A stretch of DNA of 64,000 nt, taken from contig NZ_WMIE01000003.1 in the NCBI RefSeq assembly GCF_009711225.1, positions 1 to 64,000 of the forward strand. The letters run 5' to 3'. Both the position numbers and the translations under genes were made by a program. The DNA comes from Paracoccus aestuariivivens (GTDB taxonomy: Bacteria > Pseudomonadota > Alphaproteobacteria > Rhodobacterales > Rhodobacteraceae). The notes beneath the pieces are model-generated. The model ran no database searches, was not told the origin of the DNA, and saw nothing but the letters and a program-made list of their open reading frames with translations. Below, piece by piece: positions 48,770 through 57,705 of the stretch. Position 1 is the first letter of the stretch; every line of letters starts with the position of its first letter.

Positions 48770-49532
48770 CCTGCCTCCAGCGGTTTGCGCGTCTTTCCCA
48801 CGGGCGCAGGACGAACAGGTCGATTGCCAGCATTACGCCGACGAAGGCCAGTGCCCATGCAAGGACGCCCGTCACATCGAAGCTCGAGAACAGCAGATGG
48901 ATCTTGAAACCGACCCCGTTCGAGCGGCCAAGAAATTCGACAACCAGCACGATCTTCCAGATCAGAGAAATCCCCGCCCGTGCCGAGGCAGCGATCTGCG
49001 GTGCAAGCTGCGGCAGTACGACATGGCGCAAACGGCTGATTGTGGACATGCGAAACGCGCGAGCCATTTCATCCAGATCGGGGCGCAAGGCGCGGGCTCC
49101 TTCGCGGATCATCACCGCAACGACGGGGATCTTGTTCAGCGCGACGGCAAAGATCGCGGCAGTCTCGTTCAGGCCGATCCAGATATAGCACAGCACGATG
49201 ACGACCAGCGCGGGGACATTCAGAAAGATGATGAGGCCGGGATTCAACCAGTCATCCACGGTCCGGCTGCGCCCCATCAGAAGCCCGATGGCCAGCCCGA
49301 CCGCCATGGCCAAGGCAAAGCTTGCGCCGACCCGCATCAGGGTCATTCCGGCATTGAACCACAACTCTCCGGTCGCCATGAGGTGGCCGATGCGGTCCAG
49401 TACCTGCCACGGCGCGGGCAGGGTTTGTGGCCGCTCGGTCAATTGCGATGCCACGGTCCAGACGGCCAGCATCGCAAGCACCGACAGGACGCCCGGCTGC
49501 ACGGCCGAGCGCGGCTTTCCGCTATCGGTCAA
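48759..49532 (-). CDS. ABC transporter permease (SsuC/TauC-like)
   Basis: The protein has 257 residues with about six membrane helices. The ATPase-contact EAA loop is seen in DEMARAFRMSTISRLRHVVLPQLAPQIAASARAGISLIWK. It pairs with the ATPase at 48179 and the binding protein at 49537. The substrate is not evident from sequence; the location between PQQ and response-regulator genes suggests a link to the quinoprotein system rather than sulfonate use. Confidence 0.92.
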   Translation of the reverse strand: MTDSGKPRSAVQPGVLSVLAMLAVWTVASQLTERPQTLPAPWQVLDRIGHLMATGELWFNAGMTLMRVGASFALAMAVGLAIGLLMGRSRTVDDWLNPGLIIFLNVPALVVIVLCYIWIGLNETAAIFAVALNKIPVVAVMIREGARALRPDLDEMARAFRMSTISRLRHVVLPQLAPQIAASARAGISLIWKIVLVVEFLGRSNGVGFKIHLLFSSFDVTGVLAWALAFVGVMLAIDLFVLRPWERRANRWRQDAA

Positions 49533-49536
49533 AGGG

Positions 49537-50520
49537 CTACTCCGGTGACCAGAACAGACCTTCGGGCAGGGTCTTGATCCCGCCTGTCAGTTCCTCTCCG
49601 CCCAGTTCGGCCATGGCGGCGAACATTTTTTGCGCGTTCCCGACATTGACCGGAGCAGGCTTGGGAATGCCGGCGCGCCAACCCGCCTTGAGGGCCTCGA
49701 ACTCGGCATCGTCCTTGGCATCCATGCGCGGGCGAAGCGCCGTCCATGCCGCGTCGTCCCTGAGAAGCAGTTCCTTGGCCGCGCGCGAAGCCTTTGCCAG
49801 CCCCTGCGCCAGCGCGGGATTGGCGGCGATCCAGCTGTCGCGCAACACATAGCCCAGCAAAGGGGTCGCAGGGTCCAGCCCCAACTCGCGCGCGGCCGTT
49901 TCGACCGAGATGACTTCGCGCATGCCGCGTGCCTTCATCTTGGCCTGAAAATGCCAGAAATTGATCGCTGCATCGACCTCGCCGGTCTCGGCGGCGTTCA
50001 TGATCATCGGCGGCGCGCCAAAGACCTGCTCGGTCACTTCCGCGATATCCTGTCCCATCTTCTCGCGCGACCAGGCGCGCAGGATCAGCCAGCTTTTATC
50101 AACCGGACCACCTGCGATGCCGATCTTTTTACCTTTCAGGTCGGTAAGGGTTTTTACCGGACTGTCGTTCTTAACCATCAACCCGCCGACCGCCGTCGAA
50201 TAGGGCAGGAAGGTGAAATCGCTGCCGCGTGCGCGCTGTTGTGCGACCCATAGCCAGTCCGAGACGATGGTCTCGACCTCGCCGCCCTGCATCGCGACCT
50301 GCGTCGCGGGATTGCCCGCCAGAATCATCGGAACAAGCGAGAATCCGTTCGCTTGGTCAAGGCCTTGTCCGATGATGGTCTGGATCTCCCAGTTGACGGT
50401 GCCGTTTTCCAGCGTGCCGATGCGGATCGCGGGGCCAGTTGCGGCTGCGCGCGCGGGCAGTGTCGGCGCCGCCAGCATTGCCGCGCCGCCTAGCAGCGTA
50501 AGTCTGCGAGTAATCGGCAT
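49537..50520 (-). CDS. ABC transporter substrate-binding protein
   Basis: The start at 50520 gives 327 residues with a signal-like N-terminus (RRLTLLGGAAMLAAPTLPARAA, with RR and A-x-A). The body is a type-II periplasmic fold of the SsuA/NMT1 class: GTLENGTVNWEIQTIIGQGLDQANGFSLVPMILAGNPATQVAMQGGEVETIVSDW and LKGKKIGIAGGPVDKSWLI. A frame extension to 50688 is not protein-like. It is the first gene of the operon and is divergent from the response regulator at 50715. Confidence 0.9.
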   Translation of the reverse strand: MPITRRLTLLGGAAMLAAPTLPARAAATGPAIRIGTLENGTVNWEIQTIIGQGLDQANGFSLVPMILAGNPATQVAMQGGEVETIVSDWLWVAQQRARGSDFTFLPYSTAVGGLMVKNDSPVKTLTDLKGKKIGIAGGPVDKSWLILRAWSREKMGQDIAEVTEQVFGAPPMIMNAAETGEVDAAINFWHFQAKMKARGMREVISVETAARELGLDPATPLLGYVLRDSWIAANPALAQGLAKASRAAKELLLRDDAAWTALRPRMDAKDDAEFEALKAGWRAGIPKPAPVNVGNAQKMFAAMAELGGEELTGGIKTLPEGLFWSPE

Positions 50521-50714
50521 TGTTCTGTTCTCCCCCCGAAAATTGCGCCCAACCTGACATGCGACGCAGGTCCAACCAATCCACCCGAAGTCGTAGAAGA
50601 TTTTCTCCAACCGCGCCATAAGCCTTGCGCCAATCGAACAGCGTCCTAAGATGCCAATAACTGCCGCAGCGTCACATAAGCCCGGCAACCATCTCGTCTT
50701 TTGGGAGGAGGACG

Positions 50715-51425
50715 GTGGACTCAGCTACATCGAACGCGCAGGACCGCAATGTTGCACGCCATCTTCCGGTGGACCGTGTGCGCGAGATCCTGATTGTCGA
50801 AGACCATCCGCTGATGTGCGACGCGCTCGCATTGACGCTCAAGATCAGCTTCGGGCTGAAAAACGTCAGGACGGCACGCAGCCTTGCCGCCGCGCAAGAA
50901 CAGATCCGCGATCAGGGCGCGCCGGATGCGGTGATCCTTGACGTGAACCTGCCTGACGCGCGCGGGGCCGAGGGGCTGGTCATGCTTCGGCGGCAGATTC
51001 CCGACGTGCCGATCACCATGATCTCGGCCGATCTGGACAATGCCATGATCGCAGCCGCCATGGCCGCAGGGGCGCAGGGCTATATCTCGAAATCGCTTGC
51101 CCGCGAGGCGCTGGTCGCCAGCCTGCGCCGGATGTGGGAAGGCGAAAGGGTTACCCCTGACAGCTATGTCCCCGAGGATGCTGGCGATGAGGATGCCGCG
51201 AAAGCCGAACTGGCGCGGCGTTTTTCCAGCCTCACGCCGCAGCAGATGAAAATCCTGCGGCTGATCTGTCAAGGCAAGGCCAACAAGGAAATCAGCTACG
51301 AGCTGTCCATCGCCGAAGCCACGGTCAAGACCCACATCACCGCGATCATGTCCAAGATCAACGCCCGTCGCCGCACTCAGGCGGTGCTGTTGGCCAATAG
51401 CGTCAGGTTGTTTGAACCCGCATGA
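50715..51425 (+). CDS. LuxR-family response regulator (FlhR/ExaE-like)
   Basis: A GTG start with GGGAGGAGG gives 236 residues. The receiver domain has DHPLM, phosphoacceptor Asp76 in AVILDVNLPDARG, Ser in MISAD and Lys in YISKS. The C-terminal LuxR helix-turn-helix is LTPQQMKILRLICQGKANKEISYELSIAEATVKTHITAIMSKI. With the FIST protein and hybrid kinase it forms an operon resembling the FlhRS/ExaDE-type regulators of methanol and ethanol quinoprotein oxidation. The stop overlaps the FIST ATG. Confidence 0.9.
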   Translation: MDSATSNAQDRNVARHLPVDRVREILIVEDHPLMCDALALTLKISFGLKNVRTARSLAAAQEQIRDQGAPDAVILDVNLPDARGAEGLVMLRRQIPDVPITMISADLDNAMIAAAMAAGAQGYISKSLAREALVASLRRMWEGERVTPDSYVPEDAGDEDAAKAELARRFSSLTPQQMKILRLICQGKANKEISYELSIAEATVKTHITAIMSKINARRRTQAVLLANSVRLFEPA

Positions 51426-52612
51426 ACCGCGTCTTGCCCGAGCATTGGCCGGGTTTCGCGCCACATGCTCGCCGAAAGCCCGTAAAGGCGGCTCCCGCGC
51501 CGCCTGTCGCGATCTCGGTCGCGATCGATGCGCCGGATCTGGTGGAATGCGTGCTTGCCGCGATGCAGCCGCTGGAACCGGCGCTTGTTCTGCTGTTTGG
51601 CGATCCGGCAGCGGGGTTGGGTCAGGTCGGCGCGGAACTGAACGGCGCGCTTGGTGAAAAGTGTCGGGTCATCGGCTGTTCCTCGGCGGGCGAGATCGGG
51701 CCTGACGGTTACTGTACCGACAGCGTGATCGCCCTGGGATTTCCGGCCAGCAGTTTTCGCGTCGGCACGTGTCTGCTGCGCGATCAGGCGCATGTGCCGG
51801 TGTCGGACTGGATGGGAACGCTGCGCCGGTTCCATGCCGACTTTCGTCCGATCCCGTCGCGATCCTGCTTCGGGGTGCTGCTGGCCGATGCCCAAGCCCG
51901 ACAAGAGGACGTTCTTGTCGCCACGCTGGATGCCGCCATTCCGGGTCTGCCGGTCGTCGGGGGGTCGGCGGCGCAGGGCATGTGCTTCGATCCCAGCTGC
52001 CAGATGATCGACGGCCAATCCCATGCGGGAGCGGCGATCTTTCTGCTGGTCGAAACGGATTTTTCGGTGGCCGAAGTGTCTTTCGCGCATTTCCGCCCGT
52101 CCGAGCACCGCGCCGTAGTGACGGCAGCCGATTCGCAAAACCGCATCATCTGGGAACTGAACGCCGAGCCCGCAGCCGAGGAATATGCCCGATTGACGGG
52201 ATTGGAACTGGCGAAGCTGACGACCACCGATTTCGCCCGCCATCCCTTGCTGCAACGCACCGGTCGGCGGCACCATGTCCGCGCGATCCGTGCGGTGACG
52301 CCGGATGGTGGCTTGCAACTGCTATGCGGGATCGAGGCGGGAAATATCCTGACCCTTGGCCATGCGGTGGACATGACGCGCGGCTATGCCGAGGCGATGG
52401 ACGCGCTGCCGCGCCCGCCGGTCATGGTGCTGGGTTTCGACTGCATCTTGCGGCGCCTCGCGCTCGAGCGGGCGGGCATGGCCGGACAGATGTCGGAACT
52501 GTTCGCCCGTTACCATGTCGCGGGCTTCAACACTTACGGCGAGCAGCATAGTGGTATGCATGTGAACCAGACCTTTGTCGGCATCGCGATGATGCTGCCC
52601 GAAATAGGCTGA
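51422..52612 (+). CDS. FIST N/C-domain sensory protein
   Basis: The protein has 396 residues. FIST_N features include LVLLFGDPAAGLGQVGAELNGALGEKCRVIGCSSAGEIGPDGYCTDSV, and FIST_C features include ELNAEPAAEEYARLTGLELAKL and VAGFNTYGEQHSGMHVNQTFVGIAMM. FIST domains bind small ligands, probably amino-acid-like, and pair with kinases. It is sandwiched between the response regulator and the hybrid kinase with a 4-bp overlap upstream, so it likely supplies the signal input for that pair. Confidence 0.93.
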   Translation: MNRVLPEHWPGFAPHARRKPVKAAPAPPVAISVAIDAPDLVECVLAAMQPLEPALVLLFGDPAAGLGQVGAELNGALGEKCRVIGCSSAGEIGPDGYCTDSVIALGFPASSFRVGTCLLRDQAHVPVSDWMGTLRRFHADFRPIPSRSCFGVLLADAQARQEDVLVATLDAAIPGLPVVGGSAAQGMCFDPSCQMIDGQSHAGAAIFLLVETDFSVAEVSFAHFRPSEHRAVVTAADSQNRIIWELNAEPAAEEYARLTGLELAKLTTTDFARHPLLQRTGRRHHVRAIRAVTPDGGLQLLCGIEAGNILTLGHAVDMTRGYAEAMDALPRPPVMVLGFDCILRRLALERAGMAGQMSELFARYHVAGFNTYGEQHSGMHVNQTFVGIAMMLPEIG

Positions 52613-52615
52613 ACC

Positions 52616-53941
52616 ATGTTCCTGCGGATCGACGATACCGAGGCCCGACGGGTCGAAAAGCTGACCCGGATCTCGGATGTGCTGGTCGAGCGGATCGACC
52701 GGCTGGAAGAAACCCGTGGCTCGGCGTGGTCGATGTTTCAGGCTGCTGTCGCGCTTGAGCAGGAAGTGCAGGCCCGCACCCGCGATCTGGAAAAGGCACT
52801 GGCTGATCTGTCCGAGCGCAACCGCGAATTGGCCGTCGCGCGTGCCTTCGCCGAAGAGGCGAACCGCTCGAAGACGCGTTTCCTGCGCGCGGCCAGCCAC
52901 GATCTGCTGCAACCGTTATCGGCGGCCAAGCTGTTCCTCTCGGCCTTACAGGATACGCAGCTGGACGAGTTCCAGTCCGAGCTGTCGCAGCGGCTTGGCG
53001 GAGCCTTCGAGTCGGTCGAGGAACTGATGCATGCGGTTCTGGACATCTCGCGCCTGGATAGCCAGCGGATCGAGTTCCAGAAGAAGCCCGTCGATCTGGG
53101 CGAGATGTTCCAGCGGCTTGGTGCAGAATATGCTCCGGTGGCCGAGGCCAAGGGCCTTCGGCTGAAGCTGGCTCCGACCTCGGCTGTGGTGGAAAGCGAT
53201 CCGACATTCCTGCGCCGGATCGCGCAGAACCTGATCTCGAATGCAATCAAGTATACCGATCATGGCGGAGTTCTGGTTGGCGCGCGCAAACGCGGCGAAT
53301 CCGTCTGGCTCGAGATATTCGATACCGGCATCGGCATCGCAGCGCATGATCGCGCCCGCATTTTTGACGAATTCCACCGCATCAGTCGCGATGGTGGCGC
53401 GCCGGGGATGGGGCTTGGCCTGTCCATCGTGCGTCGCGCCTGTGCCAAGCTGGGTCACCCGATCGCGATGGACAGCGAACCGGGGCGGGGGACCGTGTTC
53501 CGCGTCAGCCTGCCGCTGATCGCTCCCGCAAGCCAACCGCGCCCCACGGCCATGCCCTTGTCCGGCCCATGCCTGCGCGGAAGGGTGGCGCTAGTCATTG
53601 AAAATGATGCGGCGATGCGCCGTGCCCTGCAACTGGTTTTGCAGGATCGCCTTGGTATGGTTGCCCGCGTCACCGGCGGTACCGCCGAGGCTTTGGCCGA
53701 AATGGGCGACGATCCGCCCGATGTGGTGATCGCGGATTACAATCTGGATAATGGCGATACCGGATTGCGGGCGATCCGTGCGCTTCATCAGGCGGCAGGA
53801 CAGTCGATCCCGGCCATCATCATCACGGCCCGTCGCGATCCCGAAATCGGACGCGCGGGCTTGGAAATGGGCGCGCTGGTGCTGGAAAAGCCGCTGCGTC
53901 CCGATGATCTGCAGGCGACGCTGCAGCGTATGCTTGCCTAA
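52616..53941 (+). CDS. Hybrid sensor histidine kinase (FlhS-like), no membrane segment
   Basis: The protein has 441 residues. An N-terminal coiled coil (about 40-90) is followed by the H-box FLRAASHDLLQPL with His95. The ATPase domain has NLISNAIKYTDHGG (N box), DTGIGIA (G1) and GMGLGLSIVRRA (G2), and a C-terminal receiver has VVIADYNLDNGDTGLRAIRAL. There is no membrane helix, so sensing is cytoplasmic, presumably through the FIST protein. It lies 3 bp after the FIST stop. Confidence 0.94.
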   Translation: MFLRIDDTEARRVEKLTRISDVLVERIDRLEETRGSAWSMFQAAVALEQEVQARTRDLEKALADLSERNRELAVARAFAEEANRSKTRFLRAASHDLLQPLSAAKLFLSALQDTQLDEFQSELSQRLGGAFESVEELMHAVLDISRLDSQRIEFQKKPVDLGEMFQRLGAEYAPVAEAKGLRLKLAPTSAVVESDPTFLRRIAQNLISNAIKYTDHGGVLVGARKRGESVWLEIFDTGIGIAAHDRARIFDEFHRISRDGGAPGMGLGLSIVRRACAKLGHPIAMDSEPGRGTVFRVSLPLIAPASQPRPTAMPLSGPCLRGRVALVIENDAAMRRALQLVLQDRLGMVARVTGGTAEALAEMGDDPPDVVIADYNLDNGDTGLRAIRALHQAAGQSIPAIIITARRDPEIGRAGLEMGALVLEKPLRPDDLQATLQRMLA

Positions 53942-54025
53942 GACAAAAGCATCAGAGCCGAAGGGGCGGACTTTCGTGCCGATTGGCACGGGGGCAGGTT
54001 CGGCTTCAGGGAAGGGAACACCACC

Positions 54026-54643
54026 ATGAAGATTTTTTGCAGCTTCGTTCTGATCGGAGCGCTTTACGCCATTCCGGCGCTGGCCGGCGATGCCGGCGAC
54101 ATGGTTTTCACCGAGCGCGGCCCTTGGGACATGTCGAAAGGTCCGGTCAGTTGGGAAATATCGCAGACCGGACCGGAGCTTGAGAGCTTCAAGCCACTGG
54201 GCAAGGGAACACTCACCATGGATCAGGTGACCGATCCCTCGGACGGAAAACCTGTTCTGCAACTGGCCGAAAGCACCGACCGGATCAAGCGCAAGATCGG
54301 GCCGTTTCCGATCAGCGGCGGCGACCCGTCTTTGACCTTCTTTCTGGAAACCGTTGCGCGCGACATGGCCGCGATGACCGGAGGCAGCCCGTTCTATATC
54401 CGCAACCGTCTCAAGGACGCGCTGTTTCGCGGCGGCGAGGTCTCGCGCGAAGGCGATCTGACCATCGCCAGTTTCGAGCCGTTCAAGGACGACAAGAACA
54501 CCCAGCGCATGTACGGATTCGAAACGCTGGTCCTGCGCTTTGCCCTGAGCGACCCCAAGCAGCCGATCGAAAGAATGACCGCGCAGACCGGCCCCTTGGC
54601 CGGAGACAGGCCCGCCTATGTCAACGAAATGGTTCTGAAATGA
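54026..54643 (+). CDS. Unrecognised exported protein (205 aa)
   Basis: A signal peptide (MKIFCSFVLIGALYAIPALAG) precedes a soluble domain without a recognised family. Segments such as FTERGPWDMSKGPVSWEIS, GKGTLTMDQVTDPSDGKPVLQL and IGPFPISGGDPSLTFFLETVARDMAAMTGGSPFYIRNR resemble ordinary periplasmic proteins. It follows the hybrid kinase by 84 bp and is coupled by ATGA to another exported protein. The neighbourhood suggests a part in PQQ-dependent oxidation, but no function can be named. Confidence 0.8.
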   Translation: MKIFCSFVLIGALYAIPALAGDAGDMVFTERGPWDMSKGPVSWEISQTGPELESFKPLGKGTLTMDQVTDPSDGKPVLQLAESTDRIKRKIGPFPISGGDPSLTFFLETVARDMAAMTGGSPFYIRNRLKDALFRGGEVSREGDLTIASFEPFKDDKNTQRMYGFETLVLRFALSDPKQPIERMTAQTGPLAGDRPAYVNEMVLK

Positions 54644-54981
54644 TCTGGCGGTCAACGGCGGCGGTCGTGCTGGGGATATGGGCTGCATCGGCCAACGCGC
54701 AGGCGGTAAACGACTATCCGACCAATGCCCGCGCGGACTATGTCTTTGTCTGCATGGCGACGAATGGCCAGACGCGGGACATGCTGGACAAATGTTCCTG
54801 CGCAATCGACCATATTTCCGAAATCTTGCCCTATGACGACTATGTACGGGCCGAAACCGTGCTGCGGATGCGGCAGACCTCGGGGGAACGCAGTGCGATG
54901 TTCCGGCAGGGCCAGCAGGTCAATGACATGGTCGCCGAGTTCCGGCGCGCTCAGGCCGAGGCCGAGATCCTCTGCTTCTGA
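54640..54981 (+). CDS. Unrecognised exported protein with three Cys (113 aa)
   Basis: A hydrophobic signal (STAAVVLGIWAASANAQA) is followed by about 90 residues with cysteines in YVFVCMATNG and MLDKCSCAIDHI, and a last Cys at the C-terminus. The spacing DKCSCAID resembles small periplasmic helical proteins, but there is no CxxCH haem site. The start overlaps the stop of the preceding exported protein, so the two probably act together. The function is unknown. Confidence 0.78.
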   Translation: MIWRSTAAVVLGIWAASANAQAVNDYPTNARADYVFVCMATNGQTRDMLDKCSCAIDHISEILPYDDYVRAETVLRMRQTSGERSAMFRQGQQVNDMVAEFRRAQAEAEILCF

Positions 54982-55040
54982 ACTGGACAATCCCGCCTCA
55001 TCGCGTTTCCTTGGCGCCAACCTGAACAGGAGGAAAACGG

Positions 55041-55823
55041 ATGGATCTGGGGATCAAAGGCAAGCGTGCGCTGGTCTGCGCCGCGTCCAAGGGGTTGGGC
55101 CGCGGTTGCGCCGAAGCTTTGGCCGAGGCGGGTGTCGATCTGGTCATCAACGCCCGCGGGGCCGAGGCGCTGAATAAGACCGCCGAAGAAATCGTCGCGA
55201 AATACGGGGTGAATGTCACTCCGGTCGCTGCCGATATCACGACAGACGCGGGCCGTGACGCGGTGCTGAAGGCGCTGGGTGGTCAGGCCGATATTCTGGT
55301 CAACAACGCGGGCGGCCCCCCGCCCGGGAAGTGGACCGACTGGAGCCGCGACGACTTCATCAAGGCGATTGACGCCAATATGCTAACCGCCGTCGCGCTG
55401 ATGCAGGCGCTGGTTCCTGGCATGATGGAGCGCGGCTGGGGTCGGGTCGTCAACATCACCTCGCAATCGGTGCGTACGCCGATCGCAATTTTGGGCTTGT
55501 CAAACACGGCGCGCGCTGGGCTGACCGGCTTTGTCGCGGGCATGTCGCGTCAGGTCGCACCAAACGGGGTTATCGTGAACAACCTGTTGCCCGGTATCCA
55601 CGCGACCGACCGTGCCGAAAGTCTCGATTCCGGTGTCGCGAAAGCCGAAGGCATCTCGATCGAGGACGCCCGCAAGCGCCGCGAGCAGACCATCCCGACG
55701 CATAGCTACGGTACCGCCGAGGACTTCGGCGCGACCTGCGCTTTCCTGTGCAGCCAGCACGCACGTTTCATTGTCGGCCAGAACATCCTGCTGGATGGCG
55801 GGGCGTCGAACATCTCGATGTAA
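55041..55823 (+). CDS. Short-chain dehydrogenase-like protein without canonical YxxxK
   Basis: The protein has 260 residues. The SDR fold is evident from AASKGLGRGCAEALAEAG (coenzyme loop), NNAGGPPPGKW and VNITSQSV. At the active-site helix, where YxxxK is expected, the sequence reads GLSNTARAGLTGF, so Tyr is Ser and Lys is Arg by position. It may be a non-standard SDR or inactive; related variants with an SN..R pattern exist in many genomes. AGGAGG precedes the ATG. It lies between the two exported-protein genes and the glycine riboswitch. Confidence 0.85.
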   Translation: MDLGIKGKRALVCAASKGLGRGCAEALAEAGVDLVINARGAEALNKTAEEIVAKYGVNVTPVAADITTDAGRDAVLKALGGQADILVNNAGGPPPGKWTDWSRDDFIKAIDANMLTAVALMQALVPGMMERGWGRVVNITSQSVRTPIAILGLSNTARAGLTGFVAGMSRQVAPNGVIVNNLLPGIHATDRAESLDSGVAKAEGISIEDARKRREQTIPTHSYGTAEDFGATCAFLCSQHARFIVGQNILLDGGASNISM

Positions 55824-55879
55824 TCGCTGCGGGGCGGTAGGTTGGCTCTTGCCAGAATTCTGCCGCCCCGCTACGACAA

Positions 55880-56055
55880 AAGTCGGAAATCGGGAGACAC
55901 TGGCGGATGTCAGGGCCGAAGGAGCAACCGCCCCGGTAAACTCTCAGGCAAAGCGAACCGTTTTCCGACGAAGACTCTGGAGAGTGGCGGCTTGTCCGCC
56001 CGCCGAAGGGATAACGATCTCAGGCGCCCCCCGCGGGGTAAAGACAGAGGGGGCA
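55880..56055 (+). promoter_or_regulatory. Tandem glycine riboswitch
   Basis: Two glycine aptamers stand in series upstream of gcvT. The first (about 55881-55970) contains CGGGAGACAC, GCCGAAGGAGCAA, and ACTCTCAGGC, closed by GTCGG and CCGAC. The second (about 55972-56054) contains ACTCTGGAGAG, GCCGAAGGGATAA and ATCTCAGGCG with a closing AGAGGG. This is the conserved double-aptamer form that turns on the glycine-cleavage operon when glycine is abundant. Confidence 0.93.
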
Positions 56056-56099
56056 TCGAAACGGGCAGGATTGGTCTGTCCGCAAGATGAGGGATGCCC

Positions 56100-57212
56100 A
56101 TGGCCGAGTTGCGCCGCACGAAGCTTTTCGATCTCCACCTCTCGCGTGGAGGAAAGATGGTCCCCTTTGCCGGCTGGGAGATGCCGGTCCAATATCCGAT
56201 GGGCGTGCTGGGAGAGCATCTGCACACCCGCGCCAAGGCCGGGCTGTTCGACGTGAGCCATATGGGTCAGGTGATCCTGCGCGGGCCGAACGTGGCCGAA
56301 GCACTGGAGTCGCTGGTCCCCGCCGATATCGTTGGGCTGGGGCAGGGCCGTCAGCGCTACGGTCTGTTCACCAACGGGACCGGCGGCATCCTTGACGATC
56401 TGATGATCGCGAATAAGGGCGATCATCTGTTCTTGGTCGTGAACGCCGCCTGCGTCGATCAGGACATTGCCCATCTGCGGAAGCTTGAGTCGCTTGGCAT
56501 CTCGGTCGAGCCGATTGCGGGCCGCGCGCTGCTGGCGCTGCAAGGCCCCGAGGCCGAGGGCGTGCTGTCGGGCCTGATCCCCGGCGTCGAGGCGATGAAA
56601 TTCATGGATGTCGCCGAATTCGACTGGCAGGGCGCGACGCTCTGGATCAGCCGCTCGGGCTATACAGGCGAAGACGGGTTCGAAATCTCGGTCCCCGAGG
56701 CGCAGGCTGTGGCCTTGGCCGAGGCGCTGCTGGGTGACGAGGCCGTCGCCCCGATTGGTCTGGGTGCCCGCGACAGCCTGCGGCTGGAAGCCGGAATGCC
56801 GCTTTACGGCCATGACATGGACATTGAGACCAGCCCCGCCGCCGCAGCGCTTGGCTGGTCGATCCCGAAAGCCCGCCGTCTGGGCGGCGCACGTGAGGGC
56901 GGCTTCCCCGGTGCCGATGCGATTCTGGCGGAACTGGCAGCGGGTGCTGCCAAGACCCGCCGTGGGCTGCGCCCCGAGGGCCGCGCCCCGATCCGCGAGG
57001 GCGTCGAGATTTTCGCGGGCCCCGAGGGCGGCGAAGCCATTGGCAAGGTCTGCTCGGGTGGTTTCGGCCCCTCGGTCGGTGGGCCGATCGCCATGGCGAT
57101 CCTGCCTGCGGAACTTGCCGAGGGCGAAACCGTTTACGCCGAATTGCGCGGCAAGCGTCTGCCCGTCGTGCTGACCGCACTCCCCTTCCACAAACCGAGC
57201 TACAAGCGCTGA
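56100..57212 (+). CDS. gcvT: Glycine cleavage system aminomethyltransferase (T protein)
   Basis: T protein releases ammonia from the H-protein-bound intermediate and passes the methylene group to tetrahydrofolate. The start at 56100 is preferred because GAGGG at 56089 is then 6 bp away; the ATG at 56094 would add two residues. It has 370 residues, with FAGWEMPVQYPMGVLGEHLHTR, LFDVSHMGQVIL, LALQGPEA, SRSGYTGEDGFEISVP and LGARDSLRLEAGMPLYGHDM, all typical. It is the first gene of gcvT-gcvH-gcvP and is controlled by the riboswitch. Confidence 0.96.
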   Translation: MAELRRTKLFDLHLSRGGKMVPFAGWEMPVQYPMGVLGEHLHTRAKAGLFDVSHMGQVILRGPNVAEALESLVPADIVGLGQGRQRYGLFTNGTGGILDDLMIANKGDHLFLVVNAACVDQDIAHLRKLESLGISVEPIAGRALLALQGPEAEGVLSGLIPGVEAMKFMDVAEFDWQGATLWISRSGYTGEDGFEISVPEAQAVALAEALLGDEAVAPIGLGARDSLRLEAGMPLYGHDMDIETSPAAAALGWSIPKARRLGGAREGGFPGADAILAELAAGAAKTRRGLRPEGRAPIREGVEIFAGPEGGEAIGKVCSGGFGPSVGGPIAMAILPAELAEGETVYAELRGKRLPVVLTALPFHKPSYKR

Positions 57213-57222
57213 GAGGCCAGGC

Positions 57223-57579
57223 ATGCTGAAATACACCGAAGACCACGAATGGCTGAAACAGGATGGCGACGAGATCATCGTCGGCATCACAGCCTATGCG
57301 ACCGAGCAGCTGGGCGACGTCGTCTTCATCGAGCTGCCGGAAGTCGGCCGTGAAGTCGAAGCCGGCGAAGAGATCGTCGTGATCGAGTCGGTCAAGGCCG
57401 CCTCGGACATCGTGGCCCCGGTCGCGGGCACCATCACTGCCGTGAATGAGGCGCTGCCCGACACCCCCGGCGCGGTGAACGAGGACGCGCTTGGCACTTG
57501 GTTCTTCCGCATCAAACCGGCCTCGGTCGATCTGGACGGTTTCATGGACGAAGCCGCCTATAACGAGATGATCGGCTGA
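57223..57579 (+). CDS. gcvH: Glycine cleavage system H protein
   Basis: H protein carries the lipoyl arm between P, T and L proteins. The 118-residue protein has the lipoylated Lys58 in VVIESVKAASDI, flanked by the beta-barrel sequence WLKQDGDEIIVGITAYATEQLGDVVFIELPEVG. It lies 10 bp after gcvT. A 126-bp gap with GC-rich inverted repeats follows before gcvP, which may moderate downstream expression. Confidence 0.98.
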   Translation: MLKYTEDHEWLKQDGDEIIVGITAYATEQLGDVVFIELPEVGREVEAGEEIVVIESVKAASDIVAPVAGTITAVNEALPDTPGAVNEDALGTWFFRIKPASVDLDGFMDEAAYNEMIG

Positions 57580-57705
57580 TCCTTTCCTTCCGGGCCGCTT
57601 GGTCCGGACCTGCCGGGGGCGGTTCCGCCGCCCCTGCGCGCGAACACAATCTTTCACGAGTGAAGCCGCCCCTGCGGCATCAAGCGATCTGACTGGAAGG
57701 CGCAC

